Translations under genes and position numbers: made by a program
Shown here: one piece after another, positions 1-6,689 of the stretch
Numbering within the stretch: the stretch's first letter is position 1
Layout of the letters: every line of letters begins with the position of its first letter
Notes under the pieces: model-generated
Database searches by the model: none
Told to the model about the DNA's origin: nothing
The model's input: only the letters and a program-made list of their open reading frames with translations
NCBI GenBank assembly: GCA_003454835.1
Contig: DMTA01000179.1
Location: forward strand, 956-17,401
Source of the DNA: Achromobacter sp.
GTDB taxonomy: Bacteria; Pseudomonadota; Gammaproteobacteria; Burkholderiales; Burkholderiaceae_B
Reading direction: 5' to 3'
DNA length: 16,446 nt

Positions 1-48
1 GGGTCTGAGCCCGGGTCTGAGCCCGGGTCTGAGCCCGGCTCTGGACCC
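1..48. repeat. 12-bp tandem repeat, three exact copies plus one decayed copy
   Basis: The unit GGGTCTGAGCCC occurs at 1-12, 13-24 and 25-36, followed by a degenerate copy (GGCTCTGGACCC) at 37-48. Each junction creates a CCCGGG palindrome with partly complementary flanks, so the array could fold weakly. It lies just beyond the 3' end of the hydrolase gene and is cut by the window edge, so its full length is unknown. No function can be read from it. Confidence 0.85.
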
Positions 49-71
49 GTCACCCGTCGCGCCGGGTCGCT

Positions 72-764
72 TCAGGCGGTCTTGCGCGACGGCTGCGCGG
101 GCGTGAGCCGCGCCGCCGCTTCGTCCACCGACAGCACATCGCCGAAGAACAGCATCCAGCCGTGCAGCGCGTTCTCGTGCTCGGCCGGCGTCACGGCGGC
201 CAGCGCGTCGTCGATCATGATGGTCCGGAAGTCCCGCATCATCGCGTCGCGCGCGGTGGATTCGCAGCACACGTTGGTGACGGTGCCGGATATCAACAGC
301 GTATCCACGCCCAACCCGCGCAGCAGCGGCTCCAGTTCCGACGCGCCCGGCGCCATCGCACTGTAAAAGCGCTTGACCACGCGCAGGTCCGTGGCCTGCG
401 CGTGCAGATCCGGATGCAGTGCAAAACCCGGTGAATCGCGGCGCAGCGTCTCCAGGCGGCGCGCGCTGCGCGCCGGCGTCAGCATCACGCCGTGATGATG
501 CGACCAGAACACGTCCGCGTTGTCCGACGCCGTCTGCACCCACACCACGACCCCGCCCGCATCGCGCACGGCGCCGCACAGGCGGTTGATGGGGGCGATG
601 ATGTCCCGCGCCGGTGCGCATTCGCCCTGATAGCCCGGCATCAGGAAGTACTGCTGCATGTCGATCACCACCACCGCGGTGCGCGCGGCCGGCAGTTCGT
701 CATAGGGATGCAGGCAGCCCTGGCGGGCCACGACGCGATCCTTCACCCACTGCGGGAATTCCAT
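72..764 (-). CDS. Isochorismatase-family cysteine hydrolase
   Basis: 230-residue cytoplasmic amidohydrolase of the isochorismatase/nicotinamidase fold. The catalytic triad can be placed: Asp35 in VVVIDMQQYF, Lys131 in RVVKRFYS, and Cys166 in SGTVTNVCCESTARDA. The residue after the nucleophile is normally Val; here it is Cys167. The length and the NVC-ESTARDA segment resemble ureidoacrylate/N-carbamoyl-type hydrolases such as RutB, but no other rut genes are nearby, so the substrate stays open (an amide, ureide or carbamoyl compound is plausible). The ATG has an excellent ribosome site, AAGGAGG, about 4 bases upstream. The gene starts 9 bp after the permease stop and is last in the ABC operon, which suggests it acts on the imported compound. 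Family assignment is sure; the reaction is not. Confidence 0.93.
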   Translation of the reverse strand: MEFPQWVKDRVVARQGCLHPYDELPAARTAVVVIDMQQYFLMPGYQGECAPARDIIAPINRLCGAVRDAGGVVVWVQTASDNADVFWSHHHGVMLTPARSARRLETLRRDSPGFALHPDLHAQATDLRVVKRFYSAMAPGASELEPLLRGLGVDTLLISGTVTNVCCESTARDAMMRDFRTIMIDDALAAVTPAEHENALHGWMLFFGDVLSVDEAAARLTPAQPSRKTA

Positions 765-773
765 GCTGCCTCC

Positions 774-1610
774 TTAACCGTAGCGCCGCGCCACGGCGGA
801 CTCGACGCGATAGATGATGAGATACATGACGCTGGAAATCAGCGCCAGCATCACGATGGCGGTCATGACGATGTTCAGCTTGAACACCTGGCTGCCATTC
901 ATGATGAGAAAGCCCAGGCCCGAATCCGCCGACTGGAATTCACCCACGATCACGCCCACCAGCGCCAGGCCGATGTTCATCTTCACGGCGGCGATCAGCG
1001 TGGGAACGCTGCCCGGCAGTACAACCTTGGTCAGCACCTGCCAGCGGCTGGCGCCAAAGGTGTGGGCAAGCTTCACCTTGTTCAGGTCGATGCCGCGGAA
1101 TCCCGCGTACACAACCATGATGGTCACGAACACCGCAATGGCGACCGCCATGCCATAGACCGCGTAATCGGAACCCAGCCACAGATAGAAGATCGGCACG
1201 AATGCGATCTTTGGCATGGCGTTGGCCACCACCAGGAAGGGGTCCAGCACCTTGTACAGAAAGTCGGACCACCACAGCGCGGCCGCCACCACGATCCCGA
1301 TGCCCATGCTGAGCACAAAGCCGACCAGCGTCGCCGACAGCGTCGTCATGATGTGCTTGCCCAGGCTGCCGTGGTTCCACAGTTCCAGAAACGTGGGCCA
1401 CAGCGCGCTGGGATAGCTGGTGAGCAGCGGATTGACGATGTGCATGCGCGGCAGGATTTCCCATGCGCACAGGAAGACCGCCAGCAGCAGCGCTTGGGCC
1501 ACGCGGATGTTGCGGCGGCGGGCGCGGTCGCGGCGCAGGTAGTTCAGGTATTTCTCGCTGGGCCCGGGCACGGCGCGCAGCGGGACGGTATTGGCAATCG
1601 GCGCGTTCAT
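774..1610 (-). CDS. ABC transporter permease, SsuC/TauC/ThiX type
   Basis: 278-residue inner-membrane permease of the nitrate/sulfonate/bicarbonate-type import family (BPD_transp_1 fold). The N-terminus is cytoplasmic and very basic (about residues 20-37), followed by a first membrane segment around 38-53 and about five more. The cytoplasmic EAA loop that docks the ATPase is visible at about 182-200 (FGASRWQVLTKVVLPG). It is read from an ATG with a GGAGG site overlapping the end of the ATPase gene, 3 bp after that gene's stop. Together with the ATPase and binding protein in the same operon it makes a standard importer, presumably a homodimeric permease. The substrate class cannot be told from the permease alone. 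Confidence 0.95.
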   Translation of the reverse strand: MNAPIANTVPLRAVPGPSEKYLNYLRRDRARRRNIRVAQALLLAVFLCAWEILPRMHIVNPLLTSYPSALWPTFLELWNHGSLGKHIMTTLSATLVGFVLSMGIGIVVAAALWWSDFLYKVLDPFLVVANAMPKIAFVPIFYLWLGSDYAVYGMAVAIAVFVTIMVVYAGFRGIDLNKVKLAHTFGASRWQVLTKVVLPGSVPTLIAAVKMNIGLALVGVIVGEFQSADSGLGFLIMNGSQVFKLNIVMTAIVMLALISSVMYLIIYRVESAVARRYG

Positions 1611-1613
1611 GGG

Positions 1614-2432
1614 TCAGCCCTCCACGTGGACATCCAGCTCGTCCCAGAGCTGTTTGAAATAGGTGTTGAACTCTGGTCGCGAGCGCGCCTGGAACGGCGT
1701 GGGGCGGACCTGGCCGTCGCCGTAGTGGATACGGTACTGGCTCTTTAAGCGTCCCGGCCGGCGCGACAGCACGATCACGCGGTCGGTCATGGCGATGGCC
1801 TCGCCGATGTCGTGCGTCACCAGCACTACCGTCTTGCCTTCGCGCCGCAGAATGTCGACGACTTCGTCCGAGATCGCCAGCCGCGTCTGCGAATCCAGCG
1901 CCGAAAACGGCTCGTCCAGCAGGATCACGTCGGGCTCGGTCACCAGCGTGCGCGCCAGCGCCGCGCGCTGGCGCATGCCGCCGGACAGTTGTCGCGGCGT
2001 ATGAGACAGGAACGCGCCCAGGCCGCATTTTTCGAGCAGGTGCACGGCGCGCGCCTCGCTGCGCGCGTCGCGCCGCCCCTGGATCTCGGCGCCCAGCATC
2101 ACGTTGTCCAGGATGGTGCGCCATTCGAACAGGTAGTCCTGCTGCAGCATGTAGCCGATGCGGGCATTCGGCTTGGTCACCGCCTGCCCGTCGACCAGCA
2201 CCGCGCCCGAGGTCGGCGGAATCAGACCCGCGATCAACGACAGCAGCGTGCTCTTGCCACAGCCGCTCTGCCCGATCAGGCTGACGAACTCGCCCGGCGC
2301 CAGGCTGAACGAGACGTTGGACAGCGCCTCGGTCTCGCCTTCCGGCGTGAAGTACGAAAGACAGACCTCGCGCAGTTCGATCTTGGCCGTGGCGGGCGCC
2401 GGCTTCAGGTTGTGGATGGCGGCGCCCATCAT
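1614..2432 (-). CDS. ABC transporter ATP-binding protein, SsuB/TauB type
   Basis: 272-residue ATPase that powers the importer. All motifs are intact: Walker A GQSGCGKST at 54-62, Q-loop around Gln97-98, signature LSGGMRQR at 149-156, Walker B VILLDEP at 169-175, and switch His207 in VTHDIGEA. The C-terminal extension after about 225 is typical of this subfamily. The start overlaps the stop of the binding-protein gene by 4 bp (ATGA, 2429-2432), so translation is probably coupled. There are two adjacent ATG codons; the upstream one is used here. It has high family confidence; the substrate is set by the binding protein. Confidence 0.96.
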   Translation of the reverse strand: MMGAAIHNLKPAPATAKIELREVCLSYFTPEGETEALSNVSFSLAPGEFVSLIGQSGCGKSTLLSLIAGLIPPTSGAVLVDGQAVTKPNARIGYMLQQDYLFEWRTILDNVMLGAEIQGRRDARSEARAVHLLEKCGLGAFLSHTPRQLSGGMRQRAALARTLVTEPDVILLDEPFSALDSQTRLAISDEVVDILRREGKTVVLVTHDIGEAIAMTDRVIVLSRRPGRLKSQYRIHYGDGQVRPTPFQARSRPEFNTYFKQLWDELDVHVEG

Positions 2433-3433
2433 TGCGCCTTCTTGGCAAAGTCGGCGATCACCACGTCCTCGTACTTGACGCGGGCGGTGTCCTTCATCAC
2501 GGCGCTGGCCACCAGCATGTCCTGCAACTGCGTCATCGCCTGCGCGGTCACCAGCGGCGTGGTTTTCCAGATCTGGTATTGCTTGTAGCGCTCGATCGCC
2601 TCGGTCACCGCGGCCTGATCCATGCCGGGGAAGAAGGTCATGATCTGCGGAGCCAGCGTGGCCGCGGGGGTGTCCTTCACGTATTTCTCGGCGCGCGCCA
2701 CCACGTCGGTCCAGGCCTGGATGACCTTGGGGTTGTCGCGGATGTATTTGTCGGTGGCGGTGAAGACCGTGTAGTCCACCTGGCCCACTTCATGTCCCAC
2801 CGACGCGACGATGTGCCCCTTGCCGTTGCGTACCAGTTCGCCGGCCTCGGGCTCCAGGAAGATGCCGTATTCGCCCTGGCCTGCCATCCAGGCGCCGGCG
2901 CGCGCGGGGATGCCGATGTTGTTGAGCAGCTTTACGTCCTTCTGCGGATCCAGGCCATGCTTGCGCAGCGCTGTCTCCAGGAACACGATGGGATTCGATC
3001 CCGGGCGAAAGCCGATCACTTCCTTGCCCTTGAGCATGGACCAGTCGAACTTGTCGACCGGCTTGCGCGACAGTAGGAAAAAGCCGTCGGTGGCGGTCAG
3101 GCCGGCAAAGATCTTGGGCTTGACCGGCGATTCGCTGTTCTGCACGTAGATGGACGCCTCGGGGCCGATCAGCACAATGTCCGCGCTGCCCGACAGCAGG
3201 GCAGTCATGCCCTTGTCGGTGCCTTGCGAGGTCTTCATGGACACGTCCAGCCCGGCGTCCTTGAAATACCCCTGCGACAGCGCGACGTACTTCGGCACGT
3301 AGAGGATGGATCGCACCACTTCTTCGTAGCGCACCTTCACGGGGGGATTCAGGGCTTCGGCCTGGGCGGCCAGAGGGGCGAGCAGCGCGAGCAGCGCCGC
3401 ACCTGCCAAGCGGGGCAAGGGCAAGGTCTTCAC
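2429..3433 (-). CDS. ABC transporter substrate-binding protein, NMT1/THI5-like
   Basis: 334-residue periplasmic binding protein, counted from a GTG start at 3433. That start is chosen because AGGAGA lies about 7 bases upstream and the protein then begins with a clean Sec signal (KTLPLPRLAG, hydrophobic stretch, AQA cleavage after about residue 25). An in-frame start at 3508 would put 25 unrelated residues before the signal. The mature part shows the NMT1 pattern: ILYVPKYVALSQGYFKDAGLDV, then LLSGSADIVLIGPE. Relatives bind pyrimidine thiamine precursors, sulfonates, taurine or nitrate; nothing here decides between them. First gene of the four-gene operon, with a 9-bp-armed palindrome just upstream of its ribosome site. 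Confidence 0.93.
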   Translation of the reverse strand: MKTLPLPRLAGAALLALLAPLAAQAEALNPPVKVRYEEVVRSILYVPKYVALSQGYFKDAGLDVSMKTSQGTDKGMTALLSGSADIVLIGPEASIYVQNSESPVKPKIFAGLTATDGFFLLSRKPVDKFDWSMLKGKEVIGFRPGSNPIVFLETALRKHGLDPQKDVKLLNNIGIPARAGAWMAGQGEYGIFLEPEAGELVRNGKGHIVASVGHEVGQVDYTVFTATDKYIRDNPKVIQAWTDVVARAEKYVKDTPAATLAPQIMTFFPGMDQAAVTEAIERYKQYQIWKTTPLVTAQAMTQLQDMLVASAVMKDTARVKYEDVVIADFAKKAQ

Positions 3434-3456
3434 GGGACTTTCTCCTGCGTCTTGAA

Positions 3457-3476
3457 TGCGCCGATGGATCGGCGCA
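3457..3476. promoter_or_regulatory. 20-bp palindrome in the leader of the first ABC operon
   Basis: TGCGCCGATGGATCGGCGCA has perfect 9-bp arms around a GG centre. It ends 24 bp upstream of the GTG start and about 10 bp from the ribosome site. It could be a repressor operator or an mRNA hairpin controlling access to the start. A 9-bp part, GATGGATCG (3463-3471), recurs as a direct repeat at 3490-3498. Confidence 0.5.
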
Positions 3477-3558
3477 ACACGGCCAATGGGATGGATCGAC
3501 TGCAACAACAGGGAAGCCCGAACAGAGAAGGCCCGGGCCGGTAAGGCTTGGATCGAAT

Positions 3559-3586
3559 ACTATATTCAAGACAAGCGGGCGACAAG
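3559..3586 (-). promoter_or_regulatory. Candidate sigma-70 promoter for the ABC/hydrolase operon
   Basis: On the minus strand, TATAGT (3564 down to 3559) is a good -10 box, and CTTGTC (3586-3581) or TTGTCG (3585-3580) is a fair -35 box at 15-16 bp spacing. The -10 lies within the interrupted palindrome GAATA-cta-TATTC (3555-3567), a possible operator. Transcription from here would give a leader of about 120 nt. The call rests on pattern only. Confidence 0.35.
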
Positions 3587-3652
3587 CCTTTTACGATTGG
3601 CGTTTTTCTCTATGGACGCCAATTTTGCAAACACCGAAAATGCGAGCCTGGA

Positions 3653-3670
3653 ATACCAGTTGGTATACAA
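3653..3670. promoter_or_regulatory. Inverted repeat ATACCA-gt-TGGTAT, possible GntR-type operator
   Basis: Perfect 6-bp arms with a 2-bp centre at 3653-3666. The overlapping TGGTATACAA (3661-3670) resembles the T-N-G-T...A-C-N-A half-site layout of many FadR/GntR regulators. It lies about 90 bp upstream of the candidate promoter. No regulator gene is in the window, so the protein partner is unknown. Confidence 0.35.
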
Positions 3671-3738
3671 AATCACGTTTTGAGGCGTTTGGGGATTGCT
3701 TGGGATATTGAGCCAGTGCGGGCGGCTAACCCATCGTA

Positions 3739-3814
3739 GGCGCGCCAGGGAAGCGCGCCCATCGGCCAGGAACACGAGCCGCGCCTTGCGCGCCGCCCGT
3801 CATCGCTCCTGGCC
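3739..3814 (-). terminator. Hairpin pair downstream of the carboxylesterase gene, weak terminator candidate
   Basis: Two inverted repeats follow the esterase stop. GGCCAGGA (3764-3771) pairs with TCCTGGCC (3807-3814) across 35 nt. GGCGCGC (3739-3745) pairs with GCGCGCC (3753-3759) across 7 nt. Neither is followed by a U-run on the minus strand, so Rho-independent termination is doubtful. The rest of 3671-3823 shows nothing else. Confidence 0.3.
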
Positions 3815-3823
3815 CAAGCTGCG

Positions 3824-4498
3824 CTAAACCAGCACTTCGTTCAGGAAATCCGAAATGTCCGCCACTTCCTCGGCGCAGACCGAGTGCGGCATCGGGTACG
3901 TATGCCAGCGCACGTCGTAACCCAGGCGCTTGAGTTCCGCCAAGGACGCTTCAGCGCGCGCCAGCGACACCACCGGATCATATTGGCCGTGGGCCATGAA
4001 GATCGGCGTTTCGTCGTTGGCAGGCTGGCGCTCGGCTTCAGCCGTGTCCAGCAGCGGCAGATAGCCAGACAGCGCCATCATCCCGGCCAGCTTCTCTTTC
4101 AGGCGCAGGCCCGAGTGCAAGGTCATGGCGCTGCCTTGCGAGAACCCCGCCAGCACGATGTTCGACGTCGGAATGCCACGCGCGTTTTCGCGCGCGATCA
4201 ATTGGTGGATGGCGGCTTCCGAGGCGCGGATGCCGCGGCTATCTTCGACGCGCACCAGATCCATCACCAGGATGTCGTACCAAGAACGCATCGACATGCC
4301 GTTGTTGATGGTGACCCGCTGAACCGGCGCATTCGGGAACACGAAACGCACGCCACGCCCGGCGGGCAGGCGCAGTTCCGGCACGATGGGCGCGAAATCG
4401 TTGCCGTCCGCGCCCAGGCCGTGCAGCCAGATCACGGCATGCGTGGGATTGGGGGCGGTTTCGATCTCGATGCAGTCGAGCAGGTCGGGTGCGGTCAT
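3824..4498 (-). CDS. Alpha/beta-hydrolase carboxylesterase, phospholipase/carboxylesterase family
   Basis: 224-residue soluble serine hydrolase of the acyl-protein-thioesterase-like family (bacterial members are small carboxylesterases of about 220 residues). The oxyanion-loop motif HGLGADGNDF is at 26-35, nucleophile Ser120 in GFSQG (118-122), Asp174 in GQYDPVV, and His205 in PMPHSV: a complete triad. It has no signal peptide. The ATG at 4498 fits the family length, although its ribosome site is poor; a GTG at 4555 would add 19 residues and overlap darP. The gene follows darP by 19 bp on the same strand and is probably co-transcribed and perhaps coupled to it. The physiological ester is unknown. 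Confidence 0.92.
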   Translation of the reverse strand: MTAPDLLDCIEIETAPNPTHAVIWLHGLGADGNDFAPIVPELRLPAGRGVRFVFPNAPVQRVTINNGMSMRSWYDILVMDLVRVEDSRGIRASEAAIHQLIARENARGIPTSNIVLAGFSQGSAMTLHSGLRLKEKLAGMMALSGYLPLLDTAEAERQPANDETPIFMAHGQYDPVVSLARAEASLAELKRLGYDVRWHTYPMPHSVCAEEVADISDFLNEVLV

Positions 4499-4517
4499 GG
4501 ACGGGCCGTAGGGAATA

Positions 4518-5069
4518 TCAGAGAGTGAGGGTCTTGAGCGCCTGGAAAAGCGCACGGTAGTGCTTCTTTTGCGGCTCCTGGCCCTGCAACAGCGATGCGT
4601 TGGCCAGCTTTTCCTTGCGCGCGGCCCGGATCAGCGTGCGCAATTGCTGCACGTCGGCCTGCGGGTTGTTGCTGAGGAGGCGGGTCAGGGCGTCGTCGTC
4701 GTCGAGCAGGCGGTCGCGCAGCCCCTCGAGGCGGTGCATGGCGGCGGTTTCCTCGCGGGAGCCGTTTTCCCAGACGTCGAGCTGCTTGCGGATGATGTCG
4801 GCCGGCGCGTCGCGCATCAGCTTGCCCACGAAGTGGACCTGACGGCGCAGACCCTCGCGGCCGGTGGTGCGCTGGGCCATGCGGATGGCCTCGTACAGCC
4901 GCTCTTCGAGCGGCAATTGCTTCAGACGTTCGGGCGACAGCGCGATCAATTGCTTGCCCAGGTCCAGCAGGGCGTGCATGTCACGCTTGACCTGGGACTT
5001 GCTGGGACGGTCGTAACCGTTCTCGTCGTAACCGTCGTCGACGGAATCTTCTTGGGGATGGGAATTCAT
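4518..5069 (-). CDS. darP: Ribosome-associated protein DarP (YjgA, DUF615)
   Basis: 183-residue, highly charged helical protein of the DUF615/YjgA family. In E. coli the protein associates with 50S assembly intermediates and promotes maturation of the peptidyl transferase centre. Recognisable segments are the acidic N-terminus followed by [46 protein letters not shown], and the C-terminal [12 protein letters not shown] region. Its start lies head-to-head with pmbA, an arrangement also seen in E. coli (yjgA beside pmbA), which supports both calls. The esterase gene follows on the same strand. Length is as usual for the family. Confidence 0.93.
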   Translation of the reverse strand: MNSHPQEDSVDDGYDENGYDRPSKSQVKRDMHALLDLGKQLIALSPERLKQLPLEERLYEAIRMAQRTTGREGLRRQVHFVGKLMRDAPADIIRKQLDVWENGSREETAAMHRLEGLRDRLLDDDDALTRLLSNNPQADVQQLRTLIRAARKEKLANASLLQGQEPQKKHYRALFQALKTLTL

Positions 5070-5096
5070 GGAAAACTGCGCAATGACAGACTTGGC

Positions 5097-5102
5097 TATG
5101 AT
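5097..5102 (+). promoter_or_regulatory. Candidate -10 box for pmbA
   Basis: TATGAT lies 25 bp upstream of the chosen pmbA ATG, within the short darP-pmbA divergent region. No good -35 box is seen at the expected distance. If real, the mRNA would begin close to 5109, which would exclude the upstream start codons. Confidence 0.3.
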
Positions 5103-5127
5103 AACCGTCTCTGCAAATTGGACTGCA

Positions 5128-6492
5128 ATGGTTAAAACCTCCTCATCCTTGCCGCTGGCGGCGAATCACGCGCGTTTTTCCGAACTTGTCGAGCAAACCC
5201 TGGCCTACGCGCGCCAGATCGGCGCTTCCGACGCCGCCGCGGAAGTCTCCGAAAGCCTGGGACTGTCCGTCTCGGTCCGCAAGAACGACATCGAAACCGT
5301 TGAGCAGACGCGCGACCGGGCGCTGGACCTGACGGTCTACGCCGGCCAGAGCCGCGGCTCGGCATCGACGTCCGACTTCTCCGAAGCCGCGCTGCGCCAG
5401 ACGGTCGAAGCGGCCTGGCACATCGCCCGGCACACCGCCTCCGACCCGGCCGCCGGCCTGCCCGACGCCGACCAGTTGGCCACCGAATTCCCCGACCTGG
5501 ACCTGCACCGCGCCTGGACCGTCTCCACCGAGGAAGCGGCCGAACTGGCGCTGCGCGCCGAGCGCGCTGCCCGCGAGGTCGACGCACGCATTACCAACAC
5601 CGACGGCGCCACCGTCGGCACGTACGAAGGCCAGTTCGTGATGGGCAACACGCGCGGCTTCCTGGGCGGCTACCCGTATTCCCGCCACAGCCTGTCGGTT
5701 GCGCCCATCGCGGGCCGCGGCAATGGCATGCAGCGCGACTACTGGTACACGTCCGAGCGCGATCCCGCCAAGTTGGCCTCCCCCGAGGCCATTGGCCGCT
5801 ACGCCGCCGAACGCACGTTGTCGCGCCTGTCGGCCCGCCGCGTGCGCACCGGCAAGTTCCCGGTCCTGTTCGAGGCGCCGCTGGCGCTTGGCCTGGTCGG
5901 CGCGCTGACGCAGGCCGTCAACGGCGGCGCCCTGTACCGCAAGGCCAGCTTCCTGGTCGATTCGCTGGGCAAGCCGCTCTTTCCCAAGCACATCAATCTG
6001 GTCGAAGACCCGCACATCCGCGGCGCCATGGGCAGCTCGCCGTTCGACGACGAAGGCGTGCGCACGCGTCGCCGCAACGTGGTGTCGGACGGGGTGCTGG
6101 AAGGCTATTTCCTGTCGTCCTACACCGCTCGCAAGCTGGGCATGACCACCACCGGCAACGCCGGCGGTTCGCACAACCTGGTGTTCAGCTCCACGCAGAC
6201 CCGCCGCGGCGACGACTTTGAAGCCATGCTCAAGAAGCTGGGCACGGGCTTTCTCGTGACCGAGCTGATTGGCCAGGGCGTCAACTACGTGACGGGCGAC
6301 TACTCGCGCGGCGCCTTCGGCTATTGGGTCGAAAACGGCCAGATCCAGCATGCGGTGCAGGAAGTCACCATTGCCGGCAACCTGGCCGACATGTTCCAGC
6401 AGATCGTCGCGATCGGCGCGGACACGATCTCGCGCGGCACCAAGACCACGGGCTCGATCCTCATCGAGCAGATGGCGATCGCCGGGATCTGA
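5128..6492 (+). CDS. pmbA: Metalloprotease subunit TldE (PmbA)
   Basis: 454-residue subunit of the TldD/TldE proteolytic complex. In other bacteria this complex matures microcins and degrades the CcdA antitoxin; its general role in betaproteobacteria is unclear. Segments typical of the family are [23 protein letters not shown] near the N-terminus, [19 protein letters not shown], and near the C-terminus [25 protein letters not shown]. No HExxxH metal motif is visible, as expected for TldE, since that motif belongs to TldD, which is not in the window. An earlier in-frame ATG at 5068 would overlap darP. The 5128 ATG gives the usual length and lies about 20 nt after a TATGAT box, but no start has a convincing ribosome site. 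Confidence 0.93.
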   Translation: MVKTSSSLPLAANHARFSELVEQTLAYARQIGASDAAAEVSESLGLSVSVRKNDIETVEQTRDRALDLTVYAGQSRGSASTSDFSEAALRQTVEAAWHIARHTASDPAAGLPDADQLATEFPDLDLHRAWTVSTEEAAELALRAERAAREVDARITNTDGATVGTYEGQFVMGNTRGFLGGYPYSRHSLSVAPIAGRGNGMQRDYWYTSERDPAKLASPEAIGRYAAERTLSRLSARRVRTGKFPVLFEAPLALGLVGALTQAVNGGALYRKASFLVDSLGKPLFPKHINLVEDPHIRGAMGSSPFDDEGVRTRRRNVVSDGVLEGYFLSSYTARKLGMTTTGNAGGSHNLVFSSTQTRRGDDFEAMLKKLGTGFLVTELIGQGVNYVTGDYSRGAFGYWVENGQIQHAVQEVTIAGNLADMFQQIVAIGADTISRGTKTTGSILIEQMAIAGI

Positions 6493-6498
6493 TCCCGC

Positions 6499-6529
6499 GA
6501 GCCGGCGGCGCGCAACGCGCCGCCGGTTC
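6499..6529 (+). terminator. Strong GC hairpin after pmbA
   Basis: CCGGCGGCGCG (6502-6512) pairs with CGCGCCGCCGG (6516-6526) around a CAA loop, and the stem can be extended outward by three pairs including a G-U pair. It sits 6 bp after the stop. No U-run follows (CTGCAATTTG), so termination efficiency is uncertain, but the position and strength fit the end of the pmbA transcript. Confidence 0.5.
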
Positions 6530-6593
6530 CTGCAATTTGCCCGCTTTGCAATCCCTCTGCATTGCAACCGCCCGGCATTGCAACCCCTTTACG
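6530..6593. repeat. Four imperfect 16-bp repeats with phased TTGCAA
   Basis: The hexamers CTGCAA, TTGCAA, TTGCAA and TTGCAA begin at 6530, 6546, 6562 and 6578, exactly 16 bp apart. Units 2 to 4 share TTGCAA(T/C)C, and the third and fourth are both preceded by GCA, giving GCATTGCAACC. TTGCAA is itself palindromic. The array lies directly after the pmbA hairpin and 97 bp upstream of the TRAP gene, so it may be a multi-site operator or a decayed tandem duplication. Confidence 0.7.
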
Positions 6594-6689
6594 CTCGGGA
6601 TTTCCTCTAGCCGTTCCGGCCATTGCCACCGTGTAATATCCGGCGGGTATTGCTCAAAGTCCCGGGTGTTGCCGTATAGGAGCAAAGTG

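Noticed and set aside
492..1748. 418-codon plus-strand frame opposite the hydrolase, permease and ATPase ends
   Set aside because: It crosses several minus-strand genes in antisense and is His/Gln/Arg-rich with no motif.
940..2448. 502-codon minus-strand frame spanning the permease and ATPase genes
   Set aside because: It is out of frame with both intact genes on the same strand and is extremely Arg/Ala/Gly-rich; a frame shadow.
3434..3508. Upstream start of the NMT1-like binding protein
   Set aside because: It would place the signal peptide 25 residues inside the protein; the GTG at 3433 has the ribosome site.
4499..4555. Upstream GTG start for the carboxylesterase
   Set aside because: It would add 19 residues rich in Arg and Ser that are not part of the family and would overlap darP by 38 bp.
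5143..6567. 474-codon minus-strand frame opposite pmbA
   Set aside because: Complementary-frame shadow of a well recognised gene; no ribosome site and no family features.
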